Below are positions 8,459 to 16,472 of a stretch of 64,000 nucleotides of DNA, one piece after another. This DNA comes from CAVTGO01 sp963734275 (GTDB lineage Bacteria > Actinomycetota > UBA4738 > HRBIN12): the NCBI GenBank assembly GCA_963734275.1, contig CAVTGO010000005.1:62001-126000 (forward strand). Direction: 5' to 3'. Numbering within the stretch: position 1 is the stretch's first letter; each line of letters starts with the position of its first letter. The position numbers and the translations under genes were made by a program. Under the pieces are notes generated by a model. That model searched no databases. It was not told the origin of the DNA and worked only from the letters and a program-made list of their open reading frames with translations.

Positions 8459-9402
8459 AGGTCTCGCTGATCACGACGGTGAAGGACGCGGCCGACGACG
8501 TCGGCCCGTTCCTCGCGTCGCTCGCGGTCCAGACGCGCCAGCCCGACGAGGTCGTGGTCGTGGACGGCGGCTCCACCGACGGGACGCGCGGAGCGCCTGC
8601 GCGACGCCGACGGGCATCACGCTGATCGAGGAGCCGGGCGCGAACATCGCGCGCGGCCGCAACGTCGCGATCGCCGCGGCGACCCACGACGTGATCGCGG
8701 TGACCGACGCCGACTGCGTGCTCGAGCCCGACGTGGCTGGAGCGGCTCGCTGGTCGCCGCTCGAGGCGGGCGCCGACGTGGCGATGGGCGTCTACCGGCC
8801 GCTCGCCGAGACGTTCCTGCAGGCGTGCATGGCCGCGGCGAACCTGCCCGACCCCGACGAGTGGAACGACGGCGACGTTCATGCCGAGCGGGCGCTCGGT
8901 GGCGTTCCGGCGCGAGGCGATCGACGGCGGCCGGCGGCTACCCGGAGTGGCTCGACATCGGCGAGGACATGTTCGTGGACCTCCGGTGGCGCGAGCTCGG
9001 GCTCGACGATGCGGTTCGCGCCGCGACGCGGTCGTGCACTGGCGCCCGCGCGCCACCCTGCGCGCGACGTGGACGCAGTACTTCCGGTACGCGCGCGGCG
9101 ACGCGATCGCCGGGATGTGGCCCGAGCGCCACGCGCTGCGGTTCGGCGTCTACTCGGCGGGCGCTCTACGCGTCGGTCCACGCGCGGGAAGCTGCGCAAG
9201 GTCGGCGGCGCTCGCCGGCGGCGGCGCCTACGCGGCCGGCCCGCTCCGCCGGGCGATGGAGCGGTTCGAGGACCCGGCCGACCGGGCGAAGGCCGCGCTC
9301 GCGGTCCCGGCGCTGATGGCGTTCACCGACACCGCGAAGATGGCCGGCTACCTGGCCGGGCTGCCGAAGCGGGACGATCGTTCGCGGGCGCGCACCGTGT
9401 AG
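8455..9402 (+). pseudogene. family 2 glycosyltransferase, frameshifted
   Basis: A GT-A glycosyltransferase of about 310 residues. The clean start is GTG 8455 in KVSLITTVKDAADDVGPFLA, with VVVVDGGSTDGT. Then, in shifted frames, come ANIARGRNVAIAAATHDVIA, VTDADCVLEPD (the DXD-type metal site), GYPEWLDIGEDMFVDLRWRE and DAVVHWRPRATLRATWTQYF, followed by a helical tail to TAG 9402. Breaks occur near 8590, 8733, 8762, 8875, 8935, 9010, 9028, 9163, 9186 and 9205. Between breaks the residues look conserved and no substitution nonsense codon was noted. It forms a translationally coupled pair with the upstream GT-B enzyme, plausibly making a surface glycan or glycolipid. Confidence 0.6.
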
Positions 9403-9426
9403 CGTCCGCGAGCCTCGTGTCCGCCC

Positions 9427-10290
9427 TCAGCCCTCGTAGTCGTAGAAGCCGCGGCCCGACTTTCGCCCGAGCCGGCCGGCCGTGACCATGCGCCGCAGGA
9501 GCGGCGGGGGCGCGAACGTCGGCTCCTTGAACTCGTCGAAGAGCACGTTCGCGATGAACAGGTGCGTGTCCAGGCCGATCAGGTCGATCAGGCGGAGCGG
9601 TCCCATCGGGTGCGCGAGGCCGAGGTGGATCGCGGTGTCGATGTCCTCGCGCGTGGCGAAGCCCTCCTCGAGCATCCGCACGGCGCTGTTGAGGTAGGGC
9701 ACGAGGAGCAGGTTCACGATGAAGCCGGCGCGGTCGCGCGACTCGACGGTGGTCTTGCCGAGCACCCCCCCGTAGGCGCGCCCGAACTCCATCGTCTCGT
9801 CGGAGGTCGTGATGGCCCGCACGAGCTCGATGAGGCCCATCACCGGTACGGGGTTGAAGAAGTGCATCCCGAGCACGCGGTCGGGCCTCGCGGTCGCGGC
9901 CCCGAGGTCGGCGATCGGGATGGATGACGTGTTCGAGGCCAGGATCACCTCCGGGCGCGTGACCTCGTCGAGGCGGCGGAACAGCGCGACCTTCGTCTCC
10001 CGGTCCTCGGTGGCGGCCTCGATCACCAGGTCGGCGTGGGCGAGGTCCTCGACGTCTGTCGTCCCGGAGATCCGGCGGAGCGTCTCGTCGCGCTCCGCCG
10101 GCGAGAGGCGCTCGCGCTCGACGGCCTTCGTCGTGGAGGTCTCGATGCGGCCGCGCCCGGCGGCGACCAGATCGTCGTCGGACTCGAGGTAGACGACCCG
10201 CTGTCCGGCGCGCGCGGCCACCTCCACGATGCCCGAGCCCATGAGGCCGCACCCGACGACCCCGACCGTTCGAACCTCTTCGGCCTTCAT
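9427..10290 (-). CDS. hbd: 3-hydroxybutyryl-CoA dehydrogenase
   Basis: NAD(P)-dependent 3-hydroxyacyl-CoA dehydrogenase of the short soluble type, 287 residues. The dinucleotide motif GVVGCGLMGSGIVEVAARAG lies at the N-terminus. The catalytic His is in GMHFFNPVPVMGLIELV and the C-terminal dimerisation domain ends with GRLGRKSGRGFYDYEG. It starts at the ATG of KAEEVRTVGV (10290); the frame is open further upstream but into the divergent promoter region. With Ccr at 2795 it would provide the acetoacetyl-CoA to crotonyl-CoA arm (a crotonase is still needed) of the ethylmalonyl-CoA pathway or of butyrate-type metabolism. Confidence 0.92.
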   Translation of the reverse strand: MKAEEVRTVGVVGCGLMGSGIVEVAARAGQRVVYLESDDDLVAAGRGRIETSTTKAVERERLSPAERDETLRRISGTTDVEDLAHADLVIEAATEDRETKVALFRRLDEVTRPEVILASNTSSIPIADLGAATARPDRVLGMHFFNPVPVMGLIELVRAITTSDETMEFGRAYGGVLGKTTVESRDRAGFIVNLLLVPYLNSAVRMLEEGFATREDIDTAIHLGLAHPMGPLRLIDLIGLDTHLFIANVLFDEFKEPTFAPPPLLRRMVTAGRLGRKSGRGFYDYEG

Positions 10291-10373
10291 TTGCGCCCGC
10301 TCCCGGCTCGTCGGCCCGCTGACCGGGCCTTGTCGGAGGCCAAGCGTACAATCAGCGAGATACCCGACGCGGC

Positions 10374-10397
10374 CCCAGATCTCATCCGAGATCTGGG
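10374..10397. promoter_or_regulatory. perfect 10-bp palindrome in divergent gap (operator candidate)
   Basis: CCCAGATCTC, spacer ATCC, GAGATCTGGG form a perfect inverted repeat between hbd (start 10290, minus) and the membrane-protein gene (ATG 10415, plus). A TACAAT at 10347-10352 fits a plus-strand -10, placing the palindrome just downstream of it, where a repressor would block transcription. A hairpin in the leader is the alternative. No TetR-type regulator gene lies in this part of the window. Confidence 0.45.
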
Positions 10398-10414
10398 CCC
10401 GAGGATCCGAGCGC

Positions 10415-11005
10415 ATGCAGGGACCCCGACGCACGTTCACGCTCCCGGCATTCGGGCTCGCGCTGGCGGGTCTCGTCGCGGGGCACCTCCTCTCGTACGC
10501 GCTCGCGATCTCCGATGAGCACCAGCGCGCGTTCGTGCTCCGATCGACGGGGCACGACTACCTCCCTGCCGCAGGGGAGATCGCGCTGGTGCTGGCGGTC
10601 GCCGCGATCGTCGGGGTGATCGCAGGCTCGATCGGCCGGCGCACGACGGCGCCCGCTCGTCCCCTCGTCGCACGTCTGATCGCGCTCCAGGTCGGAGCGT
10701 TCCTGGCGGTCGAGGTGCTCGAGCGCCTGGTCGCCGAGGCGCCGCTGGCCGGGCTCGGACACGACCACCTGCTGGTCGTCGGCGTCGCGGTCCAGATCGG
10801 CGTGGCGCTGCTCGGGATCGGGCTGCTCCGCGCACTCACCCGGGCGGGATCGTCGCTCGCCGCAGCGTTCGCCGTCGCTCCGGTCCTCCGCCGCCCACGG
10901 CTCGCGTTCGACCTCCCCTCGATCTCGACGCGTCCGCCCGTCCTCGTCCTCGCCGGCGCGGCCGGCGTCCGAGGCCCGCCCGCTCCTTCGAACCTCCCCC
11001 GCTAG
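10415..11005 (+). CDS. integral membrane protein, unknown function
   Basis: 196 residues with four predicted membrane helices (approximately residues 9-29, 48-69, 83-103 and 113-135) and a basic, proline-rich C-terminal tail. A His-containing loop AGLGHDHLLVVGVAV precedes the last helix. Not recognised as a named family. It stands first in a same-strand run ending at 17230 that contains CopC-CopD, so it may belong to the same process, although a 53-bp gap separates it from the next gene. Confidence 0.65.
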   Translation: MQGPRRTFTLPAFGLALAGLVAGHLLSYALAISDEHQRAFVLRSTGHDYLPAAGEIALVLAVAAIVGVIAGSIGRRTTAPARPLVARLIALQVGAFLAVEVLERLVAEAPLAGLGHDHLLVVGVAVQIGVALLGIGLLRALTRAGSSLAAAFAVAPVLRRPRLAFDLPSISTRPPVLVLAGAAGVRGPPAPSNLPR

Positions 11006-11058
11006 TCCATCGCGGACGCGGCTCCACGCCGCCGCGCGCCGCATCCACAGGAGGATCG

Positions 11059-11739
11059 ATGACAACCAAGCTGATGAAGCTCGTGCTGGTCGCCGCCGTC
11101 GTCGGAGCCGTGGTGCTGCCGGCCTCGGCGGCATCCGCACACACCGGGAAGAGGATCGGCGACCTGGAGATGGTGGTCGGGTTCGGGACCGAGCCCGCCT
11201 ACGCCGGCCAGCCGAACAGCGTGCAGCTCATCCTCGTGCACGACGGCGAGCCCGTGACGGACCTCGGGGACACGCTCGGCGTCGAGGTGTCGTTCGGCGA
11301 GGAGTCCACCCAGCTCGCGATCGAGCCGTTCTTCGAGGTGGGCGAGTTCGGCACGCCGGGCGACTACCGCGCGTGGTTCATCCCGTCGCGTCCGGGTCAG
11401 TACACGTTCCACTTCACCGGCACGATCGACGGCGAGGACATCGACGAGACGTTCTCGTCGGGGCCCGACACGTTCGGCGACGTCGAGAACCCGTCGGAGG
11501 CGTCGTTCCCGGTCCAGGACCCGACGACCGGCGAGCTCGCCGAGCGGATCGAGCGCGAGATCCCGCGGCTCGAGGCCGCGATCGGCGATGCGGCGTCGGC
11601 CGCCCGGACGGAGGTCGCCGCCGCGGAGGACGAGGCGTCGAGCGCGAAGACGCTCGCCCTGGTCGCCGTGGTCGTCGGCGCACTCGGGCTGCTGATCGGC
11701 ATCGGCGCCGCGGTGATGGCGAGGAGGCGGGCTGCCTGA
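11059..11739 (+). CDS. secreted, C-terminally membrane-anchored beta-rich protein of a copper-type operon
   Basis: 226 residues: signal peptide (1-27, AASA before HTGKRIG), a beta-rich extracellular domain (about 30-150) with His directly at the predicted mature N-terminus, a coiled-coil-like acidic stretch (TGELAERIEREIPRLEAAIG) and a C-terminal helix followed by ARRR. A mature N-terminal His after signal cleavage is also the Cu-binding arrangement in CopC proteins, which supports a metal role, but that is inference. First gene of a run in which each following gene overlaps the last by 4 bases. SD AGGAGG lies 5-10 bases before the ATG. Confidence 0.7.
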   Translation: MTTKLMKLVLVAAVVGAVVLPASAASAHTGKRIGDLEMVVGFGTEPAYAGQPNSVQLILVHDGEPVTDLGDTLGVEVSFGEESTQLAIEPFFEVGEFGTPGDYRAWFIPSRPGQYTFHFTGTIDGEDIDETFSSGPDTFGDVENPSEASFPVQDPTTGELAERIEREIPRLEAAIGDAASAARTEVAAAEDEASSAKTLALVAVVVGALGLLIGIGAAVMARRRAA

Positions 11740-12290
11740 GCCTCGGGCTCCTCGCGCACGCCGGCACGCCCGACGAGCTCGTGGGCTCGCTCCTGGTCGG
11801 GGCGGCGATCGTCCTGCTCTGGGTGGGCTCCTCGCGCCTCCGAGGTCGGGGGTTCCCGAACCTCCCACGGTGGGGCGGCCTGGTGCTCCTCGGGCTCGCA
11901 CCGGTCGCCGTGGTCGGCGCGGTGGTCGTCCCGGGCATGCTCGGCCCCCGCGCATCCGGTCCGCGGCCGGCCTCGACCGCGACGATCGCCTTCGTGCGTC
12001 CTTCGCCGGACGCCACCGTCGAAGCGGGCGAGCTCGCCGTCGAGCTGCGCCTCGACGGCGGGACCGTGGTCGAGCAGACAACGACGGTCGTCGCTCCGGA
12101 CACGGGGCACATCCACCTGTTCCTGGACGGGAACATCGTCTCGATGAGCTACGGGCTCGTCCAGGAGGTGCCGATCGAGGATCTCGCGCCCGGGCCGCAC
12201 CGGCTCCAGGCCGAGTTCGTGGCGGCGGATCACGTGCCCTTCGACCCGCGGGTGACGGCCACGATCGTGTTCGTGAAGGAGGGGCCGTGA
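11736..12290 (+). CDS. membrane-anchored protein with GHIHLFLDG domain
   Basis: About 184 residues. Two N-terminal hydrophobic helices are followed by an extracellular beta domain, TATIAFVRPSPDATVEAGEL to AADHVPFDPRVTATIVF, containing the motif GHIHLFLDG. The same domain recurs in the frameshifted gene at 14233, so the two are paralogues. The pattern resembles DUF4399-type domains; that link is tentative. No ATG or GTG sits near the overlap. A CTG at 11736 has GAGGAGG 8 bases upstream and would give a CTGA overlap like the rest of the operon; GTG 11781 is the conventional alternative. Stop overlaps the CopC-CopD start (GTGA). Confidence 0.65.
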   Translation: MSLGLLAHAGTPDELVGSLLVGAAIVLLWVGSSRLRGRGFPNLPRWGGLVLLGLAPVAVVGAVVVPGMLGPRASGPRPASTATIAFVRPSPDATVEAGELAVELRLDGGTVVEQTTTVVAPDTGHIHLFLDGNIVSMSYGLVQEVPIEDLAPGPHRLQAEFVAADHVPFDPRVTATIVFVKEGP

Positions 12291-14236
12291 GGGCGCGTCG
12301 ATGGACGCTGCTCGCGATCGGGGCGTTCGCGATCGGGGCGTTCTCGGCGCTGACGCCGGGCCTCGCCGGGGCCCACGCGGCGCTCGAGGAGAGCCGGCCG
12401 GCCAACGGGGAAGCGCTGGACTCCGCGCCGACCGAGATCCTGCTCCGGTTCACCGAGCCGCCCGACCTCGAGCTCACGACCATCGGCGTCGTGAGCTCGA
12501 CGGGAGCGTCCGTGGAGACGGGCCCGGTCCGGGCGGCACCGGACCGGGCCGTGCGCGTCCCGCTGCCGGACCTCCCCGACGGCGTGTACACGGTGACGTG
12601 GCGGACCGTGTCGCAGACCGACGGCCACGTGACGGCCAGCGCGCTGTCGTTCGGCGTCGGCGTGTCGGCCGACGAGGTCGGCCCCATCGACCCCTCGCAG
12701 ATCGCCGAGACCCCGCCCCCCACCCCGATGTCCGTGGGCGGGCGATGGGCCCTGTACGTGGGGCTCGTCATCCTGTTCGCGGCGGGCGTCGGGGGCCTGT
12801 TCGCGTTCGGGCCCGAGGTCGCCACGCGGGCGTGGGTCCTCGCGGGCGCGTGGGCACTTGCCGTCGCCGGCGTGCTCCTGATGATCGCGGCCGAGCGCGC
12901 CTCGGTGGGCGTGTCGCTCGGGACGCTGCTCGGTTCGGACACCGGGGCCGGGCTCCTGCGTCTCGGCGTCACGGTGGTGGTCGCCGGGCTCGCCGCGGGC
13001 GCCGCCGCGATGCGCCCGGGCCGCGAGACGCTCGCGGTGCTCGCGGCGGCGGTCGCGCTCGCGCTGCTGGCCCGCGTGATCGGCGGTCACGCGGGCGGGA
13101 GCGCCGGACCGGTCGTGCTCCAGTGGCTGCACCTGGTCGGCGTCGGAACGTGGATCGGCGGGCTCGTCTGGCTCGCACTCGGCTTGCGTCGCGGCCTCGA
13201 GTCGTCGGTCGTGCGGAGGTTCTCGACGCTGGCCGCGGGCGGACTCCTGCTCGTCTTTTCCACCGGCGTCCTGCGGGCCTCGAACGAGCTCGGCGGGCTC
13301 GGGTGGTGGCTGCACGCGTTCGACTCGGACTACGGGACCGCGCTCGCGATCAAGCTCGCGCTGGTGACGCCGCTCGTGGCGCTCGGCGCGCTGAACCGGT
13401 ACCGGAACGTTCCGAGGCTCGCCGAGCGCGGCCCGCGTGCCCTGCGCCGGACCGTCGCGGGCGAGCTGGTCCTCGCCGCCGGGGTCTTCGCGGTCACCGG
13501 CGTGCTCACCGGGCTCCCGCCGGACGAGGCTCGCGCCGAGCCCGCCGCCCCCCAGCGGCTCGTGGTCGAGGGATCGGACTTCGCGACCACCACCACCGTG
13601 CGCCTGCTGGTGACGCCGGGAACCGTCGGCCCGAACGCGTTCGTCGCGACCGTGCGCGACTTCGACACCGCCGAGCCCGTGGACGCTCAGCGGGTAAGCC
13701 TCGACTTCGAGCTCCCCGGTCGCCCGGAGGTGAGCGCGCTGCTCGAGCTCGAACCCCGGGACGACGGGACATGGGCGGCGGAGGGCACCCCGTTGTCCCT
13801 CCCCGGCGCCTGGGAGGTGACCGTGCTGATCGAGCACCATTCGGGATCGGTCGAGGTCCCGCTCGAGGTGCGGCCCAGGACCGAGCAGCGGATCGAGGTC
13901 TCGCGTGTCGAGGGACAGCCGAACCTGACCACGATCCATCTGGCGGGCGGTCTCCAGCTGCAGAGCTACGTCGATCCGGGGATCACCGGCCGGACGAACC
14001 AGGTGCACGTGACGGCGTTCGACGCGTCGGGCACGGAGCTGCCGCTCGCGCGCATCTCGGTCGTCGCCGAGCCTCCGTCGGGCGAACCCGTCGAGCTCGA
14101 GCTGATCGAGTTCTCGCCCGGTCACGTGGCGGCCAACCTCGAGCTGGAGCCGGGGACGTGGGGCTTCCGCATCGACGCGGAGGCCGAGGATGGGAGCATC
14201 CTGTTCGGCACGTTCGAGCAGACCTTCGAGGGATGA
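12287..14236 (+). CDS. CopC-CopD fusion with C-terminal beta domain
   Basis: 649 residues. A signal peptide ends near residue 29, leaving His30 (GAHAALEESRPANGE) as mature N-terminus, the first CopC copper ligand. The CopC fold continues to SQTDGHVTASALSFGVG, with the second His. Eight or so membrane helices of the CopD domain follow (about 150-410), with the family motif WLHLVGVGTWIGGLVWLALG and KLALVTPLVALGALNRYR. The C-terminal 220 residues are an extracellular two-part beta region resembling FixH/YtkA-like domains. Role: copper binding and uptake across the membrane. Overlaps both neighbours by 4 bases, so it is co-translated with them. Confidence 0.9.
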   Translation: MRARRWTLLAIGAFAIGAFSALTPGLAGAHAALEESRPANGEALDSAPTEILLRFTEPPDLELTTIGVVSSTGASVETGPVRAAPDRAVRVPLPDLPDGVYTVTWRTVSQTDGHVTASALSFGVGVSADEVGPIDPSQIAETPPPTPMSVGGRWALYVGLVILFAAGVGGLFAFGPEVATRAWVLAGAWALAVAGVLLMIAAERASVGVSLGTLLGSDTGAGLLRLGVTVVVAGLAAGAAAMRPGRETLAVLAAAVALALLARVIGGHAGGSAGPVVLQWLHLVGVGTWIGGLVWLALGLRRGLESSVVRRFSTLAAGGLLLVFSTGVLRASNELGGLGWWLHAFDSDYGTALAIKLALVTPLVALGALNRYRNVPRLAERGPRALRRTVAGELVLAAGVFAVTGVLTGLPPDEARAEPAAPQRLVVEGSDFATTTTVRLLVTPGTVGPNAFVATVRDFDTAEPVDAQRVSLDFELPGRPEVSALLELEPRDDGTWAAEGTPLSLPGAWEVTVLIEHHSGSVEVPLEVRPRTEQRIEVSRVEGQPNLTTIHLAGGLQLQSYVDPGITGRTNQVHVTAFDASGTELPLARISVVAEPPSGEPVELELIEFSPGHVAANLELEPGTWGFRIDAEAEDGSILFGTFEQTFEG

Positions 14237-14671
14237 GGGGGACCGCGGTGAGGACGATCCGGCGGCCGGCGGCGCTCGCGCTGCTCACCCTCGCGGCCGC
14301 GGCGTGCGGCGGCGGCGACGGATCCGCCGCCGAGCGGCCCCACCCCGATCGAGCGGCCAACGAGCACGGCGGTCCTCACGATCGTCTCCCCGGAGACCGG
14401 CGAGGTCGTCGACGGCTCTATGGTCCACGTGGTGGTCGATCTCGAGGGCGCCACGATCGTGCAGCAGGCCTCGACGGACATCCGGCCGGATGAGGGGCAT
14501 CTCCACCTGCTCCTCGACGGCGAGCTGCTGTCGATGACGGCCGCTCTCGAGCTGGACATCCCCGACGTCGAGCTCGGCGACCACCTCCTGCAGGTCGAGT
14601 TCGTCGCCGCCGACCACGCGCCATTCGACCCGCGCGTCGTCACGGTCGCCTCGTTCGAGGTAGAGGCGTGA
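14233..14671 (+). pseudogene. lipoprotein with GHLHLLLDG domain, one-base frameshift
   Basis: ATG 14233 overlaps the CopC-CopD stop (ATGA). The first frame gives a basic n-region, hydrophobic stretch and lipobox LAAAAC followed by GGGDGSAAERP. The conserved remainder, from PTPIERPTSTAVLTIVSPET through GHLHLLLDGELLSMTAALEL to VEFVAADHAPFDPRVV, is in the next frame. Removing one C from the CCCC at 14338-14341 restores a single protein of about 145 residues. Paralogue of the protein at 11736. The stop overlaps the next GTG, as expected for an intact member of this operon, so I suspect a homopolymer read error rather than loss of function. Confidence 0.65.
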
Positions 14672-15234
14672 GTCGCTCGCTCCTCACACGCTCGAAGGAC
14701 CCGACGGCCGCCCTCGTCGCCGCCGCCGGGCTCGCCATGCTTCTCCTGCGGCCGACCTTCGTTCAGAGCGCGCCCCGCTCGCCCTTCTTCATCCTCGGAG
14801 CCCTCTACACCGCGATCCTGATCGCCTCGCTAGCGGTCCCGCTGCGGCCGGCTCGACCGAAGCACCTGAACCGCGGCCTCGTGCTGGGGGCGGGTCTCGC
14901 GGCGCTCGGTCTCGGGACGCTCGCCGCGGGAACACCGGTCCCGGTCCCGTGGGGCGCGTGGGCGCTCCCGATCGCCCTGCTCGCCGCCGTGGCCGAGGAG
15001 GCCTTGTTCCGCCGGGTCGCCTACGGCGGGCTCGAGCGGTGGGGAACGACGGCGGCGGTCATCGGCTCCGCCCTCCTGTTCGCGCTCGTGCACGTGCCGC
15101 TGTACGGGACGGCGGCGCTGCCCCTGGACCTCGGCGCCGGGCTCCTGCTCTCGTGGCAGCGGTGGGCCTCCGGCACCTGGACGGTCCCGGCCGCGACGCA
15201 CGCCGCCGCCAACCTGCTGGCGGTGCTCCGATGA
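14668..15234 (+). CDS. CPBP-family intramembrane glutamic protease (CAAX protease-like)
   Basis: 188-residue membrane protein with about six helices. The three motifs of the family are present: AVAEEALFRR (EExxxR, near residues 110-119), FALVHVPL (FxxxH) and THAAANLL (HxxxN/B). Such proteases cleave within the membrane; substrates in bacteria are mostly unknown. GTG start overlaps the preceding TGA; its own TGA overlaps the next ATG. A protease placed inside an operon of lipoproteins and anchored proteins may process one of them; that is inference. Confidence 0.85.
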   Translation: MSRSLLTRSKDPTAALVAAAGLAMLLLRPTFVQSAPRSPFFILGALYTAILIASLAVPLRPARPKHLNRGLVLGAGLAALGLGTLAAGTPVPVPWGAWALPIALLAAVAEEALFRRVAYGGLERWGTTAAVIGSALLFALVHVPLYGTAALPLDLGAGLLLSWQRWASGTWTVPAATHAAANLLAVLR

Positions 15235-16472
15235 AGCGCACCGTGGCCGTCGTCGCCGCGCTCGGCCTTCTGGCGCCCGCATGCACGAGCGCCGAGGAAC
15301 CGATCCGGATCGGCGCGGTGTACCCGCTCTCGGGAACGCAGGGCGAGGGCGGCGTCGAGGAGTTCCGCGGCGTCCGGCTGGCGGTGGACCTCGTGAACGA
15401 GGACGGCGGCGTGAACGGGCGCCCCGTCGAGCTCGTCCCGGTCGACGTCGCGAGCGGCGACGGGGCCCCCGCCGCGATCGAGGGGCTCCGCGCCGACGGG
15501 GTGGAGCTCGTCCTCGGCTCGTACGGCAGCACGATCTCCGCGCCCGCGGCCCGGGCGGCCGCGGCGCGCGACATGCTGTTCTGGGAGACCGGCGCCGTCG
15601 GCGAGATGACCGGCGAGGGCGCGGGCGAGCTGGTGTTCCGGTTCGCTCCGACGGGCGCCGTGCTCGGACGCCACGCCGTGGCGTTCGTCTCCGAGCGCCT
15701 GGCGCCGATGCTCGACCGAGACCCCACCGAGCTCCGGTGGGCCGTCGCGATGGTGGACGACGCCTACGGGCGCGCGGTCGCGGCCGGCGCCCTGGACGAG
15801 ATCGAAACGCGCGGACTCTCGCTCGCCGGGGCGTTCCCGTACGACCCGCGCACGGGCGGGATCCGCGACCTCGTGCGGCGGCTCGCCGCGGCCGACCCCG
15901 ACGTGCTCTTCGTGGCCTCGTACCTGGAGGACGCCGTCCAGATGCGGCGCGAGGTCGTTCGCGCCGGCCTGGACCTCGTGACGGCGATCGGCACGTCCTC
16001 GAGCTACTGCATGCCGGCGTTCGGCGAGCGGCTCGGCGCCGACGCGGTGGGCCTGTTCGCGTCGGACAAGCCGGATTGGTCGTCCCTCCAGACCCGCGGC
16101 CTGACCCCCGAGGGCGCGGCGCTGTACGACCGCGCGGAGGAGGCGTACGACGCGCGCTGGCACGCGGACATGAGCGCGGCCGCGCTCGCCGGGTTCTCGG
16201 GGGCGTGGGCGCTCCTGCACGAGGTCCTGCCCGCCGCCACCTCGACGGGGCCGGCCGGCGTCGCGGCCGCCGCCACCGCCGTGACGCTTCACCCCGGGTC
16301 GCTCCCGAACGGCAGCGGGCTCGCGTTCGGCGAGCCGGGGACGGCGGACGCGGGCCAGAACCTCGAGGCGGCCAGTGTGATCTGGGAATGGGTCGCGCCG
16401 GGCGAGCGGCAGATCGTGTGGCCCCCGCAGTTCGCGACCTCCCCGATCCTGCCGCTGGATCCGGCTCCATGA
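15231..16472 (+). CDS. type I periplasmic substrate-binding lipoprotein (branched-chain amino acid ABC type), orphan
   Basis: 413 residues with a lipobox LLAPAC (Cys18). The two-lobe fold of the branched-chain amino acid/amide receptor family opens with IRIGAVYPLSGTQGEG and shows VRLAVDLVNEDGGVNGRPVE, VLGSYGSTISAPAARAAA and DAYGRAVAAGALDEIETRG. No ABC permease or ATPase gene lies next to it; it sits between an intramembrane protease and a double-anchored protein in the CopC-CopD operon. It may therefore serve as a sensor or receptor in this system, or supply a transporter encoded elsewhere. Ligand unknown. Confidence 0.85.
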   Translation: MKRTVAVVAALGLLAPACTSAEEPIRIGAVYPLSGTQGEGGVEEFRGVRLAVDLVNEDGGVNGRPVELVPVDVASGDGAPAAIEGLRADGVELVLGSYGSTISAPAARAAAARDMLFWETGAVGEMTGEGAGELVFRFAPTGAVLGRHAVAFVSERLAPMLDRDPTELRWAVAMVDDAYGRAVAAGALDEIETRGLSLAGAFPYDPRTGGIRDLVRRLAAADPDVLFVASYLEDAVQMRREVVRAGLDLVTAIGTSSSYCMPAFGERLGADAVGLFASDKPDWSSLQTRGLTPEGAALYDRAEEAYDARWHADMSAAALAGFSGAWALLHEVLPAATSTGPAGVAAAATAVTLHPGSLPNGSGLAFGEPGTADAGQNLEAASVIWEWVAPGERQIVWPPQFATSPILPLDPAP

